From Palauibacter sp022826685 (lineage in GTDB: Bacteria > Gemmatimonadota > Gemmatimonadetes > Palauibacterales > Palauibacteraceae): a DNA stretch of 64,000 nucleotides. The notes under the pieces are model-generated. The model worked only from the letters and a program-made list of their open reading frames with translations. It did not search any database and was not told where the DNA came from. The stretch is from NCBI RefSeq assembly GCF_965221685.1, contig NZ_OZ244907.1; one strand, 5' to 3'. How positions within the stretch are numbered: the first letter of the stretch is position 1; the number at the start of each line of letters is the position of its first letter. Shown here in pieces: positions 42,701-50,539 of this stretch. The translations under genes and the position numbers were made by a program.

Positions 42701-43501
42701 GCCCTCTCGTTCCGCAAGCGCCAAGACCTCTTGGTAGGGGAAGAGGAAGCCGTCCACGTAGCCAGACCGGATGGAATGGCCGATGTTCCTTTCCCAGAGC
42801 ATGGAGCGGAGGGGTGGGTTCGATCCAGCGTACCTGTACTCGGTCGCTGACCCAATCGAGAGTACACGACCCACGCCAACAATCACTCGTCCTGCTTGTT
42901 CTGAGAGTGGAGTACGTTTCGCGTAGAAGAAGCAAAGTGATTCCGCGGGGCGGAGGGCACCGAAGAAAGTATCTAGAAGGGCCCATTGGTTCTCCCGCTC
43001 TTGGATCCAATCCGTCTTGAATCCTAGGTTCGGTTCGCGGTTCGGTTCCCAGTCGATGTGGAGTCTCTCAGCTCGCCCTATCAGTCCCTTTTCTGGCACG
43101 CCTTCAACCTCCTCCCTCAACATCCAGCGGAACGGCACGCAAGCAGCAGAGTAGGCGGGATGGACGAATGGAGTGGGTGCAAAGTGTCCGTGAGTTTCTG
43201 GAGAACTCTTGACGTATGGATGCGTCATCTCCCGGGCTAGCTGGAAAGGGGCCATGAAAGAGGCCACCTCACCCACGCATGGTGGGAGATGTTCAGGCGG
43301 AAGCTCATCAAACCGTTTCCCGGCACAGTCGACTTCGATTTCGTCACGGCGTTCCTTGGCAACCTGACGAAGGATCAAGCAACTGGTGTTGTCGAGCGGT
43401 TGCGAGCAGACGTGCCCGGCCCAACCGCTATCGTGCCATGGAACGCGTATTGTGATGTGGTGCGGCGGCAGTCGACGAGCTCCTGAGTGAATTTCATTCA
43501 T
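39704..43501 (-). CDS. RecD-like superfamily 1 helicase with C-terminal nuclease-like domain
   Basis: A 1265-residue protein. The first 600 residues are an unrecognised N-terminal region. A superfamily 1B helicase core follows, with Walker A GSAGTGKTTLLRML near 650, DECSMLTEEQL, GDMRQLPPIGAG (motif III) and TVHKTQGSEFG (motif V) near 1045. The last 120 residues resemble a restriction-type nuclease fold (SKSELVIADKL near 1150, then PDFTISDSASGVTFYWEHLG near 1190). The start at ATG 43501 (MNEIHSGARRLPPHHITIRV) is chosen over an upstream in-frame start that adds low-quality sequence. Related helicases appear in defence islands; a role in DNA degradation is inferred. No partner gene lies next to it. 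Confidence 0.72.
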   Translation of the reverse strand: MNEIHSGARRLPPHHITIRVPWHDSGWAGHVCSQPLDNTSCLILRQVAKERRDEIEVDCAGKRFDELPPEHLPPCVGEVASFMAPFQLAREMTHPYVKSSPETHGHFAPTPFVHPAYSAACVPFRWMLREEVEGVPEKGLIGRAERLHIDWEPNREPNLGFKTDWIQERENQWALLDTFFGALRPAESLCFFYAKRTPLSEQAGRVIVGVGRVLSIGSATEYRYAGSNPPLRSMLWERNIGHSIRSGYVDGFLFPYQEVLALAEREGVDPEEFVAFAPDEHFEAYSYGSELLSQDGAVASLVACAATLHRIRERVEGPWQKALAWIDTQLNRLWAARGAFPGLGSALSAFGYEWGFQHGTLLAYEIELLRERQPKTNPWTLVDAVMKDPSQLDSPVTARLSPSLREGWTKLSAEKRSLLRLLSRCAISQDQALRFYDSTARASAGIRLSDSQVIGNPYLLFERDRRAQEPIPFSAVDRGMFPDEAIRKQFPSAGSSQIDDPADPRRVRAFVVDLLEEAAEEGHTLLPREWIIRRARERHLRPELPLGENVLDTAESSFGEVIRRAATGDGVPAYQVDRLVDCRRIIRREIRRRHAGRRHAAQHDWGELVDQGLDQPMPRDPTESKKEERARREKAEALEQLFKSRVSVLIGSAGTGKTTLLRMLCDLPDVADQELLLLAPTGKARVRLEEQTGRPGAGRTLAQFLNHLGRYDGQTGAYFLNPKAPRASNYRTVIVDECSMLTEEQLAALIDSLANVERLVLVGDMRQLPPIGAGRPFVDIVKELEPKNLSNLTVRCGPGYAELMVPRRQLGGARPDVLLASHFSGQPLDPGTDAVFDATSDGEDNRLRLVQWTHPQELQRKVIEEIALALELSGTDDELGFEESIGGLRHNDIPWAFFWQQSKQNPGAAAKAEAWQILSPVRAGLAGVDALNRGIQGQYRRKVSDLSQAKWQRKVPKPVGPQALLYGDKVINVINQRRTDVWPKPEGESYIANGDIGIVVGQYKTKKFPGTPWKLEVEWAGQLGLKYGFSNREFGDEVSHPLELAYSLTVHKTQGSEFGLTLVVLTNPCWLLSRELLYTALTRHQERLVVLHQGPLAEFRDYARDEHSEIARRMTNLFADPLPRQIEIGAKSRFLEDRLIHHTERGDLVQSKSELVIADKLYHRGIDYAYEQPLILPNGRTRYPDFTISDSASGVTFYWEHLGMYYDMGYRRRWEEKRAEYTGAGIVPLEDGTDSDRILIETRDEDGGGLDAGKLARLIDTVILG

Positions 43502-43996
43502 TTGCTGGTTCGGTAGGCTGAGTGGAGAATCACGTTGTCGCCCTCTTCCCCGAACACCTAACAGCCAAGGGGGAGAGAAGACGACCCATGGTAACGCCGA
43601 GAAGATAGCCCGGCAGACCCTGTCGCTGCCAGACGTCACCCAAGACCCGGGCAACCTGTCGAACGCGCACCGCGCCCCGCCCTACAGCCTGCAGGATTCT
43701 CACCCGATCCGGCGGAACTTCCAAAACCAACGAGACAGAGCAACTGCTGAATTCCGTATGTCCGGCACTCCAGGCCAGCACCTCAACCACGTGCCTCCGA
43801 GATCCAGCCAATGCTCCTCGTGTTCCCGACCCGCCGAACCGGCCCCCACGGCGCGCGACGACCCGATACTTCGCCGCCACTAAGTTCGTTGAGCACAGCT
43901 TGCGCCCGACCGGAACATGCGCACCGTGTTAACCGCTCTCCGTTACTTGTTTCATACCCAGTGTCCTGTCCTCACTGCATCAACACCGTGACCCTC
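43502..43996. other. intergenic region
   Basis: About 495 bases between the helicase and the small nuclease gene, both leftward. The stretch has scattered open frames without protein-like character. I see no RNA gene or clear repeat. It should contain the helicase promoter. Confidence 0.4.
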
Positions 43997-44539
43997 TCAT
44001 TTCACGAGACTACGAAACGGTGCACCCGCTCCGATCAATACCCGAATCCGAATCCCTTCGTAAGTCTCATCCGCGCCTGCAATTGGACCCGCCCTCGTAC
44101 GTTGCTTGTCTAGCCGCTCGCTCAACTTGTTCGCCACCAGCACGTACTTGACGGACACTCGCGGCTTCCGTCCGTACTCGACCGCGCAAAGCTCACGCAG
44201 GTACTCTAGAATTGGCTTCGAGCGCCGGAGTTGATCTCGATGCTTCTCCTCCTGTGTGAATGTCGTCTTCATCTCCACCAGAATCGCGTAGTGTCGTTCC
44301 TCACCGTCCGGCCGGACCACGATCAAGTAGTCACACACCCGTTGCAAGCCTTTCCGATTCGAGAGCCCGCTCAGATGTCCCATCTTTCCATCGATAGCGA
44401 TCACTGTCGTGGCGTTCGGCAATTCGAACAATTGATATTCCATTCGCGACTGCGGATCTCGGAGGTTAACGGCACCGTCGACCATTTCCTCGAGGAGCTT
44501 CTTATCTAAGACTTCGGTCAGTTGTTCGAAGAGTTCCAT
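43997..44539 (-). CDS. small PD-(D/E)XK-type nuclease, partner of AAA ATPase
   Basis: A 180-residue protein with a nuclease-like core: D70 in VCDYLIVVRPD and E89-x-K91 in YAILVEMKTTF, the arrangement of the PD-(D/E)XK superfamily. The strands around it (TTVIAIDGKMGH, VKYVLVANK) fit the fold. It begins six bases after the AAA gene stop, so the two are an operon. Likely role: the effector that cuts nucleic acid when the ATPase is triggered. No database family is recognised. Confidence 0.62.
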   Translation of the reverse strand: MELFEQLTEVLDKKLLEEMVDGAVNLRDPQSRMEYQLFELPNATTVIAIDGKMGHLSGLSNRKGLQRVCDYLIVVRPDGEERHYAILVEMKTTFTQEEKHRDQLRRSKPILEYLRELCAVEYGRKPRVSVKYVLVANKLSERLDKQRTRAGPIAGADETYEGIRIRVLIGAGAPFRSLVK

Positions 44540-44545
44540 GGAATG

Positions 44546-45967
44546 TTAGCACGCATCTTTCCCATCGACTTCAAGGGCTGCCGCAAGCGCATTGGCAGTT
44601 TTATTGATTTTGTCAATCGTTTCGTCAAACACTGGCATCTCGATTCCAAATCGATCGATCCTTGCCTCTGTCAAACCACGGCTGTCCGCTACGTAAGCTC
44701 GAACCGACCTGGCTTCCAGCGCATCATTAGGGTGATACCCGAACTTTTTTGCAGGATGATTCTTGCTTTGCGAGACGTGATGCAACATTATGAGATTGTT
44801 GATCTCCTTAATGAGATAGTCGCTGTGAGTAGTGATCATGACCTTCACTCCTACACGAACAAGCTTCGACAGTAATCGCGCCAATTGAATCTGGTTGGTA
44901 GTATCAAGATGGCTTTCCGGTTCGTCCACGATGAGGAGATGATTCTCGTGAGCCACATACTTCAGGAAGAAATAAAGATCAGACAAGCCGCGGACGGAAG
45001 ATGAAGCAAGATGAAGTGGAATTTCAAAGCGATTGTCGCCTCGGGTTCGAGATGTGAATGTGATGTCTTCTGACGACGCCTTGTAATATCCGCCCATCAT
45101 GTCACGTATCTCGTTGAAAACCCGTCGACCACCTAGCGGGCCCAATTGTCCTCGGATCTCAGATATACTTCTGGTGTAGTCAATATTATCTTTGATTGGC
45201 AATGCGTAGCGGCTTGTGTTTCTGTCGATGATGAAGTAGGGAGAAGACCTCGCGCGCTCTTCCTTGTTGCCCATCTGCTGAAGCAAGTCGATCAGTTGAC
45301 TCTTGGCGAAATCGAGCTCCTTGTAAAAGAGGGAAATGCCGAAGCGCTCAGCCGAGAGGATGAAGGGATCGGGAAAGCCTGTGCAAACGAGCTGGTGATA
45401 CAGATGAGAAACCATTTGAAGGAGATGGCGGCGTCGCCCGTCTCCACCGGCCCAGCGCAGAGCCAGGTTTCCCGAACCATATTCTAGGGAAAGGCGACGG
45501 TCTTTCCCAAGTCGCAGATCAACAGGTGGAATAGACTCCGGAAACGGGTCCGAGAACTCAACGCTCACGTGAGCGTCTTCGAAATCGCCGGCGGATGAAC
45601 TGAAGACGGCAGGCAGCATGGCCTCCGAGAAGCTGCGCGCGAGTGCTGGGAGGAGCGCATCCCGTACTTTGTGCAACGCCTCAGGCGCGACGGGATGGAT
45701 GGCCTGACCGGTTTCTTGAGCTTCTCTCGCCAAGCGGCGGATGTCGGGGAGACGGGGGCGCGGGAACTCAGCGGAGAGCTGACGATAGGTATCTCCGACG
45801 AAGAATTGGTGGGCGCTCGGCCAAGTTCGCCACGCGTCCAAGAACCCATATAGGGCGTACGTAAGGTAGGTTTTTCCAGTATTGTTCCGACCAGCAATAA
45901 TGGTGAGATCGCCGAGAGTTAAGTCGGCGTTGTCGACCGGACCGAGTTGGTGGAAGCGAAACCTCAT
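44546..45967 (-). CDS. AAA ATPase of the ABC/OLD-like class, defence sensor
   Basis: A 473-residue ATPase starting MRFRFHQLGPVDNADLTLGD. Walker A GRNNTGKT is at residues 26-33, the signature-like region is in the middle, Walker B LLIVDEPESHLD lies near 365 and the H-loop ITTHSDYLI near 390. This layout is that of SMC/ABC-type AAA_15/AAA_21 ATPases used in OLD, PARIS, Septu and similar systems. No Toprim domain is fused. The start at ATG 45967 opens the conserved strand; a longer frame to 46048 is ignored. It should act with the small nuclease at 43997-44539. Confidence 0.78.
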   Translation of the reverse strand: MRFRFHQLGPVDNADLTLGDLTIIAGRNNTGKTYLTYALYGFLDAWRTWPSAHQFFVGDTYRQLSAEFPRPRLPDIRRLAREAQETGQAIHPVAPEALHKVRDALLPALARSFSEAMLPAVFSSSAGDFEDAHVSVEFSDPFPESIPPVDLRLGKDRRLSLEYGSGNLALRWAGGDGRRRHLLQMVSHLYHQLVCTGFPDPFILSAERFGISLFYKELDFAKSQLIDLLQQMGNKEERARSSPYFIIDRNTSRYALPIKDNIDYTRSISEIRGQLGPLGGRRVFNEIRDMMGGYYKASSEDITFTSRTRGDNRFEIPLHLASSSVRGLSDLYFFLKYVAHENHLLIVDEPESHLDTTNQIQLARLLSKLVRVGVKVMITTHSDYLIKEINNLIMLHHVSQSKNHPAKKFGYHPNDALEARSVRAYVADSRGLTEARIDRFGIEMPVFDETIDKINKTANALAAALEVDGKDAC

Positions 45968-46454
45968 CGTGAGGATACCTCCGAGCTGTGTGAGTCTTTG
46001 CGGCGAAGGCACGGGAGCGGGCGTGAAGAACACGCGAGGCCGAGCCAACTAACTGACCGAGGATGACGGGCGCACGTTACGCCCCGACGGGGGCCGGGGT
46101 CAACGTGCGTTCCAAGGTGCGAGGCGGATAGCAACGGCCCATCGGCCCACGAGCACCGGTTGCGACAGCCTCTTCGGTGACCGTCACGGGGTGGGGTCAC
46201 GCGTGACGACTCCGCTTCGTGCGGGACCCTAGGTGACGTCCTAGGTCTGCCTAAGGCCAAGTTGTACAAGTACGGCAATCACCGGACATCCGGCCTCGCC
46301 GAAGTCAACAGGGCTGGAGCCCGCTGTCAAACCCTAGCGCCGCATCGATCGCCTCCTCCCAGGCAATCCCAGCACATGTCGCTGTGGCTACGTTCGCCCA
46401 GCCCTTCCATCAGGAACGTGGTCATCAGCGTGTGCCGCAAAATGAAGATCTGGT
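45968..46454. other. intergenic region at right edge of defence island
   Basis: About 490 bases with no gene. A perfect 12-bp palindrome GTCACGCGTGAC lies at 46196-46207, and CCTAGG occurs twice, at 46228-46233 and 46240-46245. These could be protein-binding sites or scars at the island end; no evidence decides. Confidence 0.4.
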
Positions 46455-46462
46455 CCGCCGCC

Positions 46463-46660
46463 TCACCGAACGCGCATCTGGAAGCAGTGCCGTCCCGAGC
46501 CGTGCGCCGACAGGTCCCGAAACGCGACGTGCGCAGCCACCGGATCGTTGAGGCGCGTCGCAATGGGCGAGCCCGGGCCATGGCAACCCTGACAGCTCCT
46601 CTGAATGATCGAAGGGCTTCCCGTCGCGCCCCCCGCATCCGTCGCGAAGGTGGCACACAC
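46463..46660 (-). pseudogene. partial copy of the CxxCH-protein gene
   Basis: About 200 bases that closely match the last 64 codons of the gene at 50039-50539. They keep the segments CATFATDAGGATGS, SCQGCHGPGSPIA and GRHCFQMRVR in frame to the stop. Upstream of this the match is lost, so only a C-terminal fragment remains. It is a degenerate duplicate that probably has no function. Confidence 0.7.
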
Positions 46661-46906
46661 CTTAGGGTCGCAGGTGCCAATCCTCAGGCCGGTTGGAATG
46701 ACACTACCACTCGCCGGTCCGGGGTTCGTCTGCCAACTCTCTAGTCGGAGATGTCTGCCAGAGGGTCAGCAAGCCCATCACCGCCGCGGTCTTCCCGACG
46801 CCCACGATCCCGCGCAACTTGGGAGACGGTGGCGACCGCGCGGAACGGCGACGCCGCGGGCATGTCGACCTTCGGAGTAGAACACCCACAGACGAGCGAC
46901 CAGAGA

Positions 46907-48502
46907 ATGACAACGGAACGCCAAGGATCGAAACGGACCCCCGGATCGCCGCGTGGAGGGTCGCTGTCGGCCACCGCGGCACTTGCCGCAACCCTCCTCG
47001 CCTGCGGTTCTCCCTCGGGGGACGACGCGGCCCCGCTCCGTTTCGCCGTCGCCAGCTACCAGCACGAGACCTGCACCTTCTGCCCGGGCGGCGACACCGA
47101 AGTCGATGACTGGCTTCGCTTCAGCGAGCCGGTTTCCGGGGACGCGCTGCTCGGCGCCGGCGACTACATCGGCGGCTTCGTCCAGCGGGCCGGCGAACTC
47201 GGGGACATCGAACTCGTGCCGCTCACCTCGCCGCTCGGCGTCTTCGGGGGCTCGTCACGCAGCTGGAACACGCGGGAGACCTTCGAGCATTTCCTGGACG
47301 CCATGCTGGCCGAACTGGAGGCGCAGCTGCCGGTCGACGGGGTTTTTCTCGCGCTGCACGGGGCGATGGCCGTGCGGGACGTCCCCCGCCCCGAAGCCGA
47401 GATCGCCCGGCGGTTCCGGGAGCTCGTCGGCCCGGACGTTCCCATCGCCGCGACCTTCGACCTCCACGGCAACGAGGACGGCGAGTTCCTCGAGCACGCC
47501 GACTTCTCCTTCGTGACCAAGCGCTTCCCCCACTACGACTCGTACATCCAGGGAGAACGCGCGGCCCGCGCCCTGCGGCTCGCCGCGCGGGGCGAATACG
47601 AACCCGTGACCGCCACCCGCAAGCCCGGGATCATCACCGCCACCGTGCTGCAGTGGACCGGCCAGTCTCCCGCGATGGACATCATGGAGCGCGCGCGGCG
47701 CTGGGAGTCGCGCGAGCACGACGCCTACGTGAGCGTCTTCTTCGGCTACCCCTGGTCGGACGTGCCCGACGTGGGCGCCACCATCCAGGTCATGACCAAC
47801 GGCGACCAGGCGCTCGCGGACCGGATCGCCGACGACATGGACGACTTCATGTGGCGCGTCCGCGAGGACTTCGCGCTGGGCAGCTTCCCCGGCCCCGCCG
47901 AGGCCGCCCGGACCGTCGCGGCCGCCATCTCGCGCGGCGAGACCCCCGTCGCGGTCGGCGACTACAGCGACCGCCCCGGCGACGCCACGCACATCCTGAG
48001 CGCCTTCGAGGCGGCCGGGATCGGCAAGGTCCTCTACGGCACGATCACCTCGCCCGCCACCCTCGACGCCCTCGCGGCGGCCGACGCCCGGCCCGGCGGC
48101 CCGTTCGACCACGAGATCGGCGGCTTCACCCCCTCCGGCGGCTCCCCCCATCGCGTCACCGGCACGGTGGAGTACTTCGGGGAAGGCTTCGGCTACGACC
48201 GCATCGCCGTCATCTCCTTCGGCGACGGCAATGTCGTCTTCCTCACCCCCGCCTACGAACAGGTCCTCTACCCGGACGCATTCCGCTTCGGGACCATCGA
48301 CCCGGCCGACTACGATGTCTTCGTCGTCAAGTCACGGATCCACTTCCGCCGCGGCTTCGACGAAACCGGCTACGCGCCCACCGTTCTGGTCGTGGAGGCG
48401 CCCGGGCCCTTCGTGGGCACCGTCTTCCTCGACGCGCTGCCCTACGAGCACGTGGACCTCAGCGGCCTCTACCCGTTCGGAGTGCCCGAGAAGCGGCGGT
48501 AG
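46907..48502 (+). CDS. M81 family (MlrC-like) metallopeptidase lipoprotein
   Basis: A 531-residue protein with lipoprotein signal (SLSATAALAATLLAC). The MlrC family pattern is visible: N-terminal ASYQHETCTF (metal ligands His and Glu), ATFDLHGNE, then FPHYDSY. The C-terminal MlrC domain follows (VAVGDYSDRPGDATHILSAF, VLYGTITSPATLDALA). The family was named for a microcystin-degrading peptidase but members act on other peptides or amides. Export as a lipoprotein places the activity outside the cytoplasm. The frame runs upstream to 46751, but the signal begins at ATG 46907. It stands at the right-hand edge of the island with a gene fragment just before it. Confidence 0.85.
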   Translation: MTTERQGSKRTPGSPRGGSLSATAALAATLLACGSPSGDDAAPLRFAVASYQHETCTFCPGGDTEVDDWLRFSEPVSGDALLGAGDYIGGFVQRAGELGDIELVPLTSPLGVFGGSSRSWNTRETFEHFLDAMLAELEAQLPVDGVFLALHGAMAVRDVPRPEAEIARRFRELVGPDVPIAATFDLHGNEDGEFLEHADFSFVTKRFPHYDSYIQGERAARALRLAARGEYEPVTATRKPGIITATVLQWTGQSPAMDIMERARRWESREHDAYVSVFFGYPWSDVPDVGATIQVMTNGDQALADRIADDMDDFMWRVREDFALGSFPGPAEAARTVAAAISRGETPVAVGDYSDRPGDATHILSAFEAAGIGKVLYGTITSPATLDALAAADARPGGPFDHEIGGFTPSGGSPHRVTGTVEYFGEGFGYDRIAVISFGDGNVVFLTPAYEQVLYPDAFRFGTIDPADYDVFVVKSRIHFRRGFDETGYAPTVLVVEAPGPFVGTVFLDALPYEHVDLSGLYPFGVPEKRR

Positions 48503-48523
48503 GGCCTTACCCGGCGGGCGTCC

Positions 48524-49105
48524 TCACGACCCGAACCAACCCGGCTCGTTGCCCGGCTTCCACTTGATGTTGCACCCGATGCTCGCGGTCTGCGCGGCCA
48601 GCGGCGCCCGCCCCTCCAGCACGGCGTCGGCCGCCGCGCGCAGATCCTCGCCGGTCACCCGGACCCCGCTGTTCGGGCGGGACCCATCGAACTGGCCCCT
48701 GTACACCAGCCTGCGGTCGCCATCGTACAGAAAGAAGTCGGGAGTGCAGGCCGCGCCGTACGCCTTCGCCACCTCCTGCGACTCGTCGAAGAGGTACGGG
48801 AAGGTGTACCCCACCCGCTCGACCTCCTCCGCCATGCGCTCCGGCGAGTCCGCCGGGTGGGTCGTCACGTCGTTGGCATTGATCCCGACCACGCCCAGCC
48901 CGCGGGCCTGGTAGTCGCGCGCGAACTCGGCCAGCCCGTGGCGTAGGTGGATCACGAACGGGCAGTGGTTGCAGATGAAGGCGACGAGCAGCCCGCCCTC
49001 CCCGACCACATCGGACAGCGCCCATTCCCGACCGGACGGATCGGGCAGGCGAAAGTCCGGCGCCGGCGTTCCCAGCTCCACCATGGTCGAAGGCGTGAGC
49101 ACCAT
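48524..49105 (-). CDS. thioredoxin-like peroxiredoxin/TlpA-type protein
   Basis: A 193-residue protein of the thioredoxin-like AhpC/TSA group: APDFRLPDPSGREWALSDVV, then the redox-like motif CNHCPFVIHLR, followed by GINANDVTTHPADSPERMAEEV and the CTPDFFLYD segment. The two cysteines in CNHC could be catalytic. This subfamily (often annotated thioredoxin family protein) has no clear physiological partner; a role in disulphide or peroxide handling is likely. It is convergent with the M81 gene. Confidence 0.82.
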   Translation of the reverse strand: MVLTPSTMVELGTPAPDFRLPDPSGREWALSDVVGEGGLLVAFICNHCPFVIHLRHGLAEFARDYQARGLGVVGINANDVTTHPADSPERMAEEVERVGYTFPYLFDESQEVAKAYGAACTPDFFLYDGDRRLVYRGQFDGSRPNSGVRVTGEDLRAAADAVLEGRAPLAAQTASIGCNIKWKPGNEPGWFGS

Positions 49106-49154
49106 TAGGTCATCCCCATCCGCAAAGGTTAAAAGGTCTCCAGCTCAACGATCA

Positions 49155-49230
49155 CTAAAAGCTATGCGAAGGCGCGGGCGCCGGCAGCCCGGCCACGGCC
49201 GCCAGGTCGTCCAGCGAGGCCGGAAGGTTC
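49155..49230 (-). pseudogene. short fragment of the CxxCH-protein family
   Basis: A short in-frame stretch reading NLPASLDDLAAVAGLPAP before a stop matches the LPASLDDLAAEPGL part of the protein at 50039-50539, with nucleotide similarity over about 45 bases. It is too short to be a gene and is read as a remnant of another copy, between the thioredoxin gene and the toxin-antitoxin pair. Confidence 0.5.
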
Positions 49231-49250
49231 GTTCGGGATTGCCCACACTG

Positions 49251-49261
49251 CCCCATTGGGG
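49251..49261. promoter_or_regulatory. operator candidate for HigBA-like pair
   Basis: The perfect palindrome CCCCATTGGGG lies 12 bases before the toxin start codon. Toxin-antitoxin pairs of this kind are repressed by the antitoxin at such sites. Confidence 0.4.
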
Positions 49262-49273
49262 TACCATGTTCGC

Positions 49274-49612
49274 ATGCATACTGTCGCCGAGACGCCAATT
49301 TTCTCCCGCCAGGCCGACAAGCTGTTCAGCAAGGAAGAAAGGCGCGAAGTGATCGACTATCTGGCTGAGAATCCTCTGGCGGGCGACGAGATTCCCGGAA
49401 CGGGCGGGGTCCGAAAAATGAGATTCCGGGCCTCTGGGCGTGGTAAGCGGGGTGGTGTCCGAGTCATCTACTTCTTCGGGGGTGGAGGAGTACCGATCTA
49501 CGCGCTTCTCGCCTACTCGAAGTCCGACAAAACCGACCTTAGTCCCGGCGAGCGGCGAACGGTAGCCGCGCTCGTAGACGCGATCAAGCTTCACGGGAGG
49601 CAGAGGAAATGA
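49274..49612 (+). CDS. RelE/HigB-type toxin
   Basis: A 112-residue toxin-like protein: MHTVAETPIFSRQADKLFSK, then YLAENPLAGDEIPGTGGVRKMRFRASGRGKRGGVRVIYFF and YALLAYSKSDKTDLSPGE. The PGTGGxRKxRxxxxGxGKRGGxRVIYFF signature is that of the RelE/HigB superfamily with conserved basic residues used to cut mRNA on the ribosome. The ATG at 49274 is chosen because it precedes the conserved strand and follows the palindrome. It overlaps the antitoxin gene by four bases. Confidence 0.82.
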   Translation: MHTVAETPIFSRQADKLFSKEERREVIDYLAENPLAGDEIPGTGGVRKMRFRASGRGKRGGVRVIYFFGGGGVPIYALLAYSKSDKTDLSPGERRTVAALVDAIKLHGRQRK

Positions 49613-49893
49613 GCACGTTCGGAGAAGACCTGATCCAGTCCCTGAACGAGGCCCTGGCCCATGCGAAGGGCGAGGGACCCGCCATTGTTCACGCCCCGAT
49701 CTCCCCACGCGAGGTACGGATGGAGGCGAAGCTGACTCAGACTCAGATGGCGGCCCTTATGGGAATGAGTCTGTCCGGCTACCGAAAGTGGGAGCAGGGG
49801 AGGCGCCGTGTCAGCGGTCCGGCCGCGACGCTCCTCCGCATTATCAAGCACGATCCCAACGCGGTCAGGCATGCACTTTTGCCGTCGCCGTGA
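49609..49893 (+). CDS. HigA-like XRE antitoxin
   Basis: A 94-residue antitoxin with an XRE HTH in its second half (EAKLTQTQMAALMGMSLSGYRKWEQGRR, then SGPAATLLRII). The N-terminal 40 residues probably contact the toxin. The gene starts inside the stop codon of the toxin gene (ATGA). This toxin-first order is usual for HigBA-type pairs. The HTH should bind the palindrome upstream. Confidence 0.82.
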   Translation: MSTFGEDLIQSLNEALAHAKGEGPAIVHAPISPREVRMEAKLTQTQMAALMGMSLSGYRKWEQGRRRVSGPAATLLRIIKHDPNAVRHALLPSP

Positions 49894-50038
49894 CGTGCGA
49901 AGTCTAGTTCCCCCGCGACGGTCGGCGCTGCCGCGAGGCGGCCAGTAAGGGGTCAACGCAGAGACGGTCCTGCTTCCCGCCGACGTCCCCAGCTTCGGTT
50001 TCGACGGCCCGATTGCGATCCGCAAACACGCCGCCGCC

Positions 50039-50539
50039 TCACCGAACGCGCATCTGGAAGCAGTGCCGTCCCGCGCCGTGCGCCCACAGGTCCCGAAACG
50101 CGACGTGCGCGGCCACCGGATCGTCGAGGCGGGCCGCAATGGGCGAGCCCGGGCCGTGGCAGCCCTGACAGCTCCTCTGAATGATCGAAGAGCTTCCCGT
50201 CGCCCCCCCGGCATCCGTCGCGAAGGTGGCGCACACCTCGTAGCGGCCATCGTCGAGCGCCCGGTACTCGTACATCTCTGAGCTGGTGGGATCGCGGGTG
50301 CTGATCCCCAGGCCGGGCTCGGCCGCCAGATCGTCCAGCGAGGCCGGAAGCCGCCCGTGGCGAGTCCAGTAGAGATCGGCGGCCGCCGTGATTCCGTGCA
50401 GGTCGGCCAGTCGCCGGTCGTCGACCCGGCGCTCGCGCTCCTGCGCGGGAGATCCCAGGAAACCGATCCCGAGCACCACCGCCGCGGCAACGGCGGCTCC
50501 CGAGACGCCCAGCACGATGGATCGCGTCGCGCGCTTCAT
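50039..50539 (-). CDS. membrane-anchored protein with CxxCH motif
   Basis: A 166-residue protein with one N-terminal transmembrane segment (SIVLGVSGAAVAAAVVLGIGF), then a soluble part that contains LPASLDDLAAEPGL and ends with a CQGCH sequence in RSCQGCHGPGSPIA. CxxCH can bind haem c when exported, and pseudopilin-like features (GRLPASLDDL) also appear; neither function is proven. It overlaps the upstream DUF5671-like gene by four bases (ATGA). Two degenerate copies are nearby. The start is the ATG at 50539. Confidence 0.6.
   Translation of the reverse strand: MKRATRSIVLGVSGAAVAAAVVLGIGFLGSPAQERERRVDDRRLADLHGITAAADLYWTRHGRLPASLDDLAAEPGLGISTRDPTSSEMYEYRALDDGRYEVCATFATDAGGATGSSSIIQRSCQGCHGPGSPIAARLDDPVAAHVAFRDLWAHGAGRHCFQMRVR

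Noticed and set aside
21896..46048. BREX, DISARM, Zorya or CRISPR-Cas system
   Set aside because: None of the hallmark genes (pglZ, brxC, drmA/drmB, zorAB, cas) is present, and no repeat-spacer array was seen.
46196..46245. Palindrome and CCTAGG pair as an attachment site of the island
   Set aside because: No matching copy was found at the left edge and no integrase is present.
46327..46680. Several short open frames of up to 117 residues
   Set aside because: They are other-frame readings of the CxxCH-gene fragment, which explains their repetition at 49.6-50.5 kb.
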